Source: Deinococcus sp. HSC-46F16
Lineage (GTDB): Bacteria > Deinococcota > Deinococci > Deinococcales > Deinococcaceae
Assembly: GCF_024171495.1 (NCBI RefSeq)
Contig: NZ_JALJZW010000003.1
Span: 142,001 to 206,000, forward strand
Direction of reading: 5' to 3'
Length of the DNA stretch: 64,000 bases
The notes under the pieces are model-generated. The model was not told the origin of the DNA. It saw only the letters and a list, made by a program, of their open reading frames with translations, and did no database searches. A program made the position numbers and the translations under genes. Within the stretch, counting starts at the first letter, position 1, and each line of letters opens with the position of its first letter. This document shows, piece after piece, positions 57,624-64,000 of this stretch.

Positions 57624-58777
57624 GGGGCCACCGTCCCCGCCCCGCGCGGCAGCCCCAGGCGCCGGGCCAGCTCCCCCTCCAGGCCCCGCCACGCGGCGTC
57701 TGCCAGGATCGCCAGCAGGCAGGCGGGCAGCGCCCCCAGCAGAATCAGGTCGGGGGCCGAGGCGTTCAGCCCCCGGAAGATGTAGACCCCCAACCCGCCC
57801 GCCCCGATCAGGGCGGCCACCGCCGTGACGCCGATCAGCAGGACGGTGGCCTGCCGCAGCCCCGCCAGCCAGACCGGGAGCGCCAGCGGAAGCTGCACCC
57901 GCCAGAAGAGCTGGCCCGGCGTCATGCCCATGCCGCGCCCCGCGTCGAGCGTTCCGGCATCCACCCCGCGCAGCGCGGCCACCCCGTTGCGCACCACGGG
58001 CAGCAGCGCGTAGAGGGTCAGGGCCACCAGCGCGGGCGCGGTCCCGATGCCGCTCACGCCCAGCGAACGCAGGGCCGGGACCGCCTGACTCAAGGCCCCC
58101 AGCGGCGCGATCAGCAGCCCCAGCAGCGCGAGGCTGGGGAGGGTCTGGATGCCGCCCGTCACCGCCAGGACGATCTGCCCCGCTCCCGGCCGCCGGGCCG
58201 ACCACACTGCCAAGGGGCCACCGATCAAGGCGGAGAGTCCCAGCGCCGCAGCCGTCAGGCGCACATGCTGGGCGAGTTCCTGCCCCAGCCGGGCGGCCTC
58301 GACCTGCCCTTCTTGCCACACCGACCAGGAGGCCAGGCCGCCCAGGGACACATACACCAGCGTGACGGGCAGCCACGCCCAGGCCCACCCGCGGAACCGC
58401 CTCGCGGAGGCCGCGCCCCACAGGGCCACCGCGCTCCCCAGCAGCCACAGCCACCAGCCGCCCCCGGCGGCGACGCGGGCGACCGGGAGCTGCCCGGCGA
58501 GCGCGGCGGCCGACCCCTGCCCCAATGCGGCCACGCCCGCCAGCACCGCGAGGTTGCCCAGCCCCACCGCCAGACCGGGACGGCGGGCCGCGAGCAGCAG
58601 CGCCGCTGCGAGGGCCGCTCCTGCCCAGGCCCAGGCGCCCGGAGGCAGCGGCACCCCGGCCGCGATCCGGTTGGGGCGCAGCTCCAGCCAGGGGAGCAGC
58701 AGACTGATCAGAAGCAGCGCGGCCCCCAGCCGGATCAGGCCCTCGGCCCCGCCGGGAAGACGGGCGGGGGGCGTCAC
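57620..58777 (-). CDS. yehY: Osmoprotectant ABC importer permease, long form (YehY type)
   Basis: A 385-residue permease. The first about 160 residues add four to five extra hydrophobic segments before the standard permease domain (ARLGQELAQHVRLTAAALGLSALIGGPLAVW to the C-terminus) with its EAA loop RGVDAGTLDAGRGMGMTPGQLFWRVQLPLALP. The length matches E. coli YehY, which has the same extension. GTG 58777 overlaps the stop codon of the binding-protein gene by 4 bp. Confidence 0.9.
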   Translation of the reverse strand: MTPPARLPGGAEGLIRLGAALLLISLLLPWLELRPNRIAAGVPLPPGAWAWAGAALAAALLLAARRPGLAVGLGNLAVLAGVAALGQGSAAALAGQLPVARVAAGGGWWLWLLGSAVALWGAASARRFRGWAWAWLPVTLVYVSLGGLASWSVWQEGQVEAARLGQELAQHVRLTAAALGLSALIGGPLAVWSARRPGAGQIVLAVTGGIQTLPSLALLGLLIAPLGALSQAVPALRSLGVSGIGTAPALVALTLYALLPVVRNGVAALRGVDAGTLDAGRGMGMTPGQLFWRVQLPLALPVWLAGLRQATVLLIGVTAVAALIGAGGLGVYIFRGLNASAPDLILLGALPACLLAILADAAWRGLEGELARRLGLPRGAGTVAP

Positions 58778-59676
58778 TTCAGCAGCTTCCGGCTTTTCAG
58801 GTACCCCTCGGCCACGTCACGGGCGCTGCGGCCCTCGACCGCGATGCGGCCGTTCAGGATCTGCAGGGTCTTGCCGTCCAGGGTGGCGAAGACGCGGTTC
58901 AGCAGCCCCTCGATCTGCGGGTACGCCTTCAAGGTCGCGGTGCGGATGATGGGCGCGGGCTGGTAGACGGGCTGCGCCCCCTTGGGATCTTTCAGCACGA
59001 CCAGTCCCAGGGCGCCCAGCGTGCCGTCGGTCCCGTAGGCCATCGCCGCGTTCACCCCGTTGGTGCCCCGTGCGGCGGCCGATTGGGTCTGCACCGGGGT
59101 CGCCCCGGCCAGCACGAGTTTCTGATTCGCCTTCAACTTGAAGCCGTAAGCCTGCTCGAAGGCGGGCATGGTGTCGGGCCTGCCGAAGAACTCCGGAGAC
59201 CCGGCGACCTTGAGGGTCCCGCCGCGTTTCAGGTACGCGGCGAGGTCGGCCAGCGACGACAGCTTCTGCTGCCGGGCCAGGGTCTGCGGCACCGCGAGCG
59301 CCCAGGTGTTGTTGGCGTTGGCGGGTTTCAGCCAGGTGATGCCGTTGGCCGCGTCGAGCCGCCTCGCCTGGGCATAGATCTGCGCGGCATTCTTGCTGAC
59401 GGCCGGGCTGATCTTCGCCTTCGGGAAGAGGTACACGGCGTTCCCGGTGTACTCGGGGTAGATGTCGATCTCGCCCGCCAGGAGGGCCTTGCGGTTAACG
59501 CTGGTGTCGCCCAGGGTGGTCTTGTCGACGACCTCCAGCCCGGCGTTCTGGAGGGTCAGGAGGATCATCTGCCCGAGCAGTTGCGCCTCGGGGTCGAGCT
59601 TGGAGCCGACCACGATGGGCCGCGCGAGGGCGCTGCCGAGCAGGGAGAGGCTGAGCAGGGCGAACAGTCTGGACAT
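58774..59676 (-). CDS. osmF: Osmoprotectant-binding protein (OsmF/YehZ/ProX type)
   Basis: A 300-residue periplasmic binding protein with signal peptide SRLFALLSLSLLGSALA. The OpuAC/OsmF features are PIVVGSKLDPEAQLLGQMILLTLQNAGLEVVDKTTLGDTSVNRKALLAGEIDIYPEYTGNA and the C-terminal QPAPIIRTATLKAYPQIEGLLNRVF. It should deliver glycine betaine or a similar compound to the YehYXW permease. AAGGAG lies 6 nt before the ATG. First gene of its operon; no riboswitch or strong promoter was recognised upstream. Confidence 0.92.
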   Translation of the reverse strand: MSRLFALLSLSLLGSALARPIVVGSKLDPEAQLLGQMILLTLQNAGLEVVDKTTLGDTSVNRKALLAGEIDIYPEYTGNAVYLFPKAKISPAVSKNAAQIYAQARRLDAANGITWLKPANANNTWALAVPQTLARQQKLSSLADLAAYLKRGGTLKVAGSPEFFGRPDTMPAFEQAYGFKLKANQKLVLAGATPVQTQSAAARGTNGVNAAMAYGTDGTLGALGLVVLKDPKGAQPVYQPAPIIRTATLKAYPQIEGLLNRVFATLDGKTLQILNGRIAVEGRSARDVAEGYLKSRKLLK

Positions 59677-59917
59677 GGGGGCTCCTTAGGGTTCTGGGGC
59701 GAACGCCTGCGGGGAAGGGCAGCAGGTCGGCGGGCCGTGCGGGCGCCCACATGGGGGCCGCGCCCCAGGATAGCGGGCGCCTCCCCACCGCCGCCGAGGC
59801 CCCGCGCGGGGGGGCGTTGCGGGCGTTTCGCCGCGCTGGGGCCACGCCCGTCGACGGCCGGAGATGGGCCGACGCGGGAGGAAGCCGCCCCCCCTGCTCG
59901 CAGGGATTCCCGGGCGC

Positions 59918-60325
59918 TCACGCCTCCCGCCGCAGGGTCAGGGCGACCCCCTCGGTGACGAAGGTCATGCCCGAGGGACCCGGCCGGAATCCCAGCCGGG
60001 CGCCGGGGCCGAAGTCGAGGCTCTGGACCCCGTACTCGTCGTAAACCCGGCCCACCGCCCGGACAAAGGCCTGCATGTCGGCCATCCCGCGCGGGCCGCT
60101 CCCCGGCACGGGGGCAACGCCCAGCGCGGCGGCGGCGGCCCGGTGGTCGCCGGGGGCCAGGAACTCGAACGCGAGGTCGCGGGTGACAAATTCGCCGCTC
60201 TCGGTCAGGCCGAGCGCCCCGCCCCCGCCCTGGGGCCGCAGGAACGCCACCCCGTGCGCCACCATCAGGGCCATCACAGCCTGCGCGAAAGCGGTCATGC
60301 GGTCGGTTCGGGCGTCGGCAGTCAT
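59918..60325 (-). CDS. Small conserved-looking hypothetical protein
   Basis: A 135-residue soluble protein with even, protein-like composition (FAQAVMALMVAHGVAFLRPQGGG, FVTRDLAFEFLAPGDHRAAAAALGVAP, GMADMQAFVRAVGRVYDEYGVQSLDFGPG). No domain was recognised. GGGAGG lies 2 nt before ATG 60325 and a TACTCT box (60339-60334) just upstream, so expression is plausible. It stands alone between the osmF operon (241 bp of featureless DNA) and a divergent histidine kinase. Confidence 0.65.
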   Translation of the reverse strand: MTADARTDRMTAFAQAVMALMVAHGVAFLRPQGGGGALGLTESGEFVTRDLAFEFLAPGDHRAAAAALGVAPVPGSGPRGMADMQAFVRAVGRVYDEYGVQSLDFGPGARLGFRPGPSGMTFVTEGVALTLRREA

Positions 60326-60478
60326 CGCCTCCCAGAGTACGCGGCGCCGCGGCCGGGGAGGGGCGTGGGCACCGCCCGTCAGTCGCGGGCGGCACTGGCC
60401 TGCGCGAGGGACCCTGGGCGCCCGGCGCGGGGGCGCTCCCCGCCTTCATGGGTTCTTGAGAAAATCCTGAGGCCGACT

Positions 60479-60507
60479 TTGCGCGGGCGAACGGACTCAT
60501 CTACAGT
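60479..60507 (+). promoter_or_regulatory. Putative promoter of the terminal histidine kinase
   Basis: TTGCGC (60479-60484), a 17-bp spacer and TACAGT (60502-60507). The transcript would have about 20 nt before ATG 60535, without a clear Shine-Dalgarno. Confidence 0.45.
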
Positions 60508-60534
60508 GCGGGCCACGGCCCGGCCGCCCGCCCT

Positions 60535-63500
60535 ATGACCACGCCCTCCTCCCCTAGCCAAGCCGACCTGCGCCGCGTGCTGGAGTCGCTGCCGGACCCC
60601 TTCTTCACCCTCGACGAACACTGGCGCCTGACCTTGATCAACGCGCATGGGCTGCGCTTGTTGGGGCGCGGGGCCGCCGAGCTGCTGGGGCGGGTCTTTT
60701 GGGAGGTCTTTCCCGAGACGCGGGGCACCCGCTTCGAGACCGAGCTGCGGCGTGCCCGCGACGAGGCGACGCTCACCGAGTACGAGGAGTTGTTCGCGCC
60801 GCTGGGGCGCTGGCTGGAGGTGCGAGTGTTTCCCGACGGGGACGGCCTGGGGGTGCACTACCGGGACGTGACCGGACGGCGGCTGGCGGCGGCGCGGGCC
60901 GAGGCTCTTGCCGGGGTCGCGCAGGACCTCGTCGCGGCGGTCACGGCGCAGGAGGTGGCGGGGGTCCTGACCGGCAGGGTACGGGAGGCCCTGGGGGCCT
61001 ACAGCGCGGTGCTGTACCGGCTGGAAGGCGAGGAACTGCGCGAGACAGCGCGGACCGGGCTGACGGTGCCTGGCGCCTGGCGCAACGTCGCCCTGCACGG
61101 GCCGCACCTGCCCGCAGTGGTGGCCCGCGACGGGGAGGCGCGGTTCCTGCGCGAGGAGGACTTCCGGCGCCACTATCCCGGTGCGCTGCGGGCCGAGCGC
61201 ACCCGCGCGGCGGCCGTGCTCCCCCTCCGGGCGCGGGGGGAGCTGCTGGGGGTGCTGGCCTACAGCTACGACCACGCGCCCGAGTTCGACGAGGCGGAGC
61301 GCTCCGCACTGCTGACCCTCAGCGGGCAGGGCGCCCTGGCGCTGGAGCGTGCCCGGCAGGCCGGGGCCGCCCGCGACCGCGAGGAGCGTTACCGGGTGCT
61401 GTCCAACGTCACCAACGACGCGATCTGGGACTGGGAGTTCGCGGGCAACAGCGTGGTCTGGAACGAGGGGGCCTTTGCCCTGTTCGGCTACGCCCCGGAG
61501 GAGGTCGAGCCCACCGACCGCTGGTGGAAAGAGCACCTGCACCCCGACGACCGCGGGCGCGTCGTCTCCGGGATTCACGCGGTGATCGCGGGCACGGCGC
61601 GGGAGTGGCGCGACGAGTACCGCTTTCGGCGCCGGGACGGGTCCTACGCCACGGTGCTCGACCGGGGACAGGTGATCCGGGACGCGGGGGGGCGGGCGAC
61701 GCGCATGATCGGGGGGATGACCGACCTCAGCGAGCGCGAGCGGACGGCCGAGTTGCAGGCGGAATCGGACGCGCTCTCGGCCTTTGCCGCCTTTACCGGG
61801 GCGGCGGGCGCCGAGACGGACCTCACCCGGCTCGCGCAGCGGGCGGTCGACACCCTGGTGCAGGCACTGGGCGACGGCAGCGCGGTGTACTACGAGCCTG
61901 GCGGCGAGCGGTGGCAGGCCCGGGCCTGGGCGGGGGAGCTGCGCGGCGAGACGCTCGACCTCGCCCGCCGGGGCTTTGCCCTGCGTGACCTGCTGCCCGA
62001 CCCGGCGAGCCCGGACCCGCAGTATGTCGAGGCCTGGGCGCAGCGGGGCGGCGAGGTCGGTGCCCGCACTCCGGAGTACGGCGCCGCCGCTTTTTTCCCC
62101 GTCGCGCAGGACGGCACCTGGCGCGGTCTGCTCACAGCGGGGCTGAGGGCCGCGCGGCACTGGACGCCGCGTGACCGGGCGGTGTTCGAGGCGGTCGCGC
62201 ACGGCCTCACGCTGGCCGCCGAGCGCACCGCCTCGCTGGGACGGCTGGAGGAAGAGCGGGCCGCGACCGCCGCCTTCGCCGCCTTTACCGAGCGGGTCGG
62301 CACCGAGACGGACCTGCCCGCGCTGGCCCGGCAGGCGGTGCGGGTGCTGCACGGGGCGGTCGAGGGGGGCGTGGGGGTGGGGTACTACGAGCTCGAAGGC
62401 GGGCACTGGCAGGCCCGCACCCTGGCGGGGGAGCTGTGCCCGCAGGTCATGCACTCGGCGCTGGAGGGCGCGGCGGCCGAGCGGCCCGAGTGGCCCGCCG
62501 GGGGGGTGCAGTTCGTGGAGGGCGGGCGCGGGGGACCGGACGGGCCGCTGGCGGTGGCCCTGTGCCCCTACCTGGTCCGGGGCGAGCCGCGCGGCCTGCT
62601 GGCGATGGCGTCGGTGACGCACCCAACCTGGACGGCGCGGGCACGGGCGGTCTTCGCGGGCGTGGCGCGGGGGCTGGGGCTGGCCTTCGAGCGCTCGGGC
62701 ACGGCGCGGGTCTTGCAGGAGCGCAACGCCGAGCTGCACGCGCGGACCCGGGCGCTCGAGGGGTTCGCCGAACTCGCCCGCGACCTCGCCTTTGAGACCG
62801 ACACGCTGGCGCTGGTGCGCCGCGCCCAGCAGATCGTGCTGACGCTGCTGCCGCCGGGGGTCGCCGTCTACTACGAGCCGCGCGGGGGCCGCTGGTGGGT
62901 GCGGGCACAGACGGGCGACGTGGGGAACCCGGCGCTGCAAGCGGCCCTCGACGCCGGACTGCCCCTGGGGGAGGCGGGCAACCTGACGCAGCCGTGGCGC
63001 ACCGGGCAGGCCTACTACCAGGACGCCTATGCCCCCGACACCGACGGGCTGGCCGGGCAGACCGGGCATATCGGCGCGACCGCCACCGTGCCGATTCTGG
63101 TGGGCGGGCAACCCCAGGGCGTGTTCTCGGTGGCGCTGTTCGGCGCCCGCTCCTGGGACGCGACCGACCGGGCGGTACTGAGCACGGCGGCGCGGCACCT
63201 CTCGCTGGCGCTGGAGCGCTCGGCGGTGGCCGCCGAACTCGGCCGCCAGCGGCAGGCCCTGGAGGCCACCAACCAGGAACTGGGGGCCTTTTCCTACACG
63301 GTGTCGCACGACCTGCGGGCACCGCTGCGGCACATCGCGGGGTTCGCCGGAATGCTGCGCCGGGCGGTGGAGACGGGCGACGCCGCCCGCGCGGCCCGTT
63401 CCCTGGACGTGATCGACGAGGCGGTCGCGCAGGCCGGGCGCCTGATCGACGCGCTGCTGGGGTTCTCTCACCTGTCGCGCCAGGAGCCTGCCACGGCGCG

Positions 63501-63996
63501 GGTGGACCTGCGCCGCCTTCTCGGGAGCGTGCGGGCCGAGGCCGAGGCCGAGGTGGCGGGCCGCGAGGTGGAATGGGTGGTCGGCGAGCTGCCGGAGGTG
63601 CGGGGCGACCCGGACCTGCTGCGGCAGGTGCTGGCCAACCTGCTGTCCAACGCCGTGAAGTACAGCGCCCGCTCGGAGCGGCTGCGGGTGGAGGTCTGGG
63701 GCGAGCGGCGCCCCGGCGAGACCGTGATCTCGGTGCGCGACTCGGGCGCGGGCTTCGATCCCCGCTACGCCGACCGGCTGTTCGGGGTGTTTCAGCGCCT
63801 GCACCGCCAGGAGGAGTTCGGGGGCACGGGCATCGGGCTGGCGACCGTGCGGCGCATCGTGCAGCGGCACGGCGGCCGGGTGTGGGCCGAGGGTCAGCCC
63901 GGCGAGGGCGCCACCTTCCACTTCAGCCTGCCCGAACCGGAGGCCTTGCCCTCCGGCCCGGTGGCCCTCCGGGGCGGGGAGGGCCGACCGGGCTAG
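60535..63996 (+). CDS. Large PAS/GAF sensor histidine kinase
   Basis: A 1153-residue soluble kinase without membrane helices. Domains in order: PAS (about 10-115), GAF (120-275), PAS with PAC (285-405), three GAF-like repeats (about 412-560, 578-725, 742-895), HisKA with SYTVSHDLRAPLRHI (His about 925) and HATPase with LANLLSNAVKYSARS (N-box), VRDSGAGFDPRY and FGGTGIGLATVRRIVQRHGG. The three GAF units begin with similar sequence (AFAAFTGAAGAETDLTRLAQRA, AFAAFTERVGTETDLPALARQA, GFAELARDLAFETDTLALVRRA), so they arose by tandem duplication. The HisKA type is that of phytochrome-like kinases, but no bilin-binding Cys-His motif was seen. All kinase boxes are intact. No response regulator is adjacent. 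Confidence 0.9.
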   Translation: MTTPSSPSQADLRRVLESLPDPFFTLDEHWRLTLINAHGLRLLGRGAAELLGRVFWEVFPETRGTRFETELRRARDEATLTEYEELFAPLGRWLEVRVFPDGDGLGVHYRDVTGRRLAAARAEALAGVAQDLVAAVTAQEVAGVLTGRVREALGAYSAVLYRLEGEELRETARTGLTVPGAWRNVALHGPHLPAVVARDGEARFLREEDFRRHYPGALRAERTRAAAVLPLRARGELLGVLAYSYDHAPEFDEAERSALLTLSGQGALALERARQAGAARDREERYRVLSNVTNDAIWDWEFAGNSVVWNEGAFALFGYAPEEVEPTDRWWKEHLHPDDRGRVVSGIHAVIAGTAREWRDEYRFRRRDGSYATVLDRGQVIRDAGGRATRMIGGMTDLSERERTAELQAESDALSAFAAFTGAAGAETDLTRLAQRAVDTLVQALGDGSAVYYEPGGERWQARAWAGELRGETLDLARRGFALRDLLPDPASPDPQYVEAWAQRGGEVGARTPEYGAAAFFPVAQDGTWRGLLTAGLRAARHWTPRDRAVFEAVAHGLTLAAERTASLGRLEEERAATAAFAAFTERVGTETDLPALARQAVRVLHGAVEGGVGVGYYELEGGHWQARTLAGELCPQVMHSALEGAAAERPEWPAGGVQFVEGGRGGPDGPLAVALCPYLVRGEPRGLLAMASVTHPTWTARARAVFAGVARGLGLAFERSGTARVLQERNAELHARTRALEGFAELARDLAFETDTLALVRRAQQIVLTLLPPGVAVYYEPRGGRWWVRAQTGDVGNPALQAALDAGLPLGEAGNLTQPWRTGQAYYQDAYAPDTDGLAGQTGHIGATATVPILVGGQPQGVFSVALFGARSWDATDRAVLSTAARHLSLALERSAVAAELGRQRQALEATNQELGAFSYTVSHDLRAPLRHIAGFAGMLRRAVETGDAARAARSLDVIDEAVAQAGRLIDALLGFSHLSRQEPATARVDLRRLLGSVRAEAEAEVAGREVEWVVGELPEVRGDPDLLRQVLANLLSNAVKYSARSERLRVEVWGERRPGETVISVRDSGAGFDPRYADRLFGVFQRLHRQEEFGGTGIGLATVRRIVQRHGGRVWAEGQPGEGATFHFSLPEPEALPSGPVALRGGEGRPG

Positions 63997-64000
63997 GCTC

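Noticed and set aside
57624..58454. Upstream extension of the osmoprotectant ATPase frame
   Set aside because: The extra part overlaps the permease gene in another frame and is Gly/Ala/Arg-rich noise; the ABC domain begins right at ATG 57623.
60379..63921. Open frame of about 1180 codons antisense to the terminal histidine kinase
   Set aside because: A shadow of the GC-rich kinase gene; repeated Gly/Arg/Gln/His-rich sequence, no start signal, no domain.

Overview
The window looks like part of a replicon (megaplasmid or secondary chromosome) of a Deinococcus or close relative. The evidence is very high GC content, many promoters with a TANNNT -10 box placed 5-7 nt before a start codon (the leaderless arrangement typical of this genus), a RepA-type initiator with iterons, sigma-fimbria (Csu-type) genes, and large multi-PAS/GAF histidine kinases. 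No rRNA, tRNA, CRISPR array or insertion sequence is visible.

Layout. 1-1624: 5' part of a SARP-like regulator on the minus strand, running off the left edge. 1915-5786: chaperone-usher pilus operon (two spore-coat-U subunits, chaperone, usher). 5852-7545: repA on the minus strand with an AT-rich stretch and four 15-bp iterons, i.e. a replication origin. 7841-27241: a cell-surface polysaccharide locus on the plus strand, with a Wzc-like tyrosine kinase, rmlBAC, flippase, GT2, capEFG (UDP-L-FucNAc), a GT4/phosphoglycosyltransferase fusion, acyl- and aminotransferases, a CapD/PglF-type dehydratase, rmlD and a Wzy polymerase. 27255-29700 (minus): a secreted protein with a duplicated beta-domain and an O-antigen-ligase-like membrane protein. 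30011-33789: two secreted beta-propeller proteins. 33977-36632 (minus): metNIQ methionine importer under a SAM riboswitch. 36719-43742: LacI regulator with two operators, a sugar ABC importer with two unusually enlarged permeases, and a glycogen-debranching-type enzyme with an apparently shortened C terminus. 43790-46484: a degraded zone (PIG-L deacetylase pseudogene, methyltransferase, flavoprotein with an internal deletion, Rrf2 regulator). 46726-47628: an integrase-like protein without catalytic tyrosine, ending in a dif-like inverted repeat. 47841-53355: two convergent histidine kinases, the first with a degenerate CheB-like N terminus. 53663-54663: an intact tyrosine recombinase. 54687-59676 (minus): nagA and a YehZYXW/OsmF-type osmolyte importer. 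60535-63996: another large histidine kinase.

How it works together. The polysaccharide genes are nearly all joined by 4-bp start/stop overlaps and supply dTDP-rhamnose, UDP-FucNAc and a 4-amino-sugar precursor, the initiating and later transferases, and Wzx/Wzy/BY-kinase assembly. This is a self-contained Wzx/Wzy surface-glycan factory; the flippase, GT2 and polymerase are visibly lower in GC than the rest, as expected for exchanged specificity genes.

The most interesting recurring signal is a set of tiny leader ORFs. At least four, and up to six, genes (near 1624, 7946, 12137, 22148, 40263, 53713) are preceded by a mini-ORF whose stop codon overlaps, or lies 4 nt before, the real start codon. 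In several cases the mini-ORF itself begins at a leaderless-type TANNNT-N5-7-start promoter. The second candidate system is the tyrosine-less integrase with a dif-like repeat at its own stop codon. All functional statements come from reading the sequence; no database search was run.
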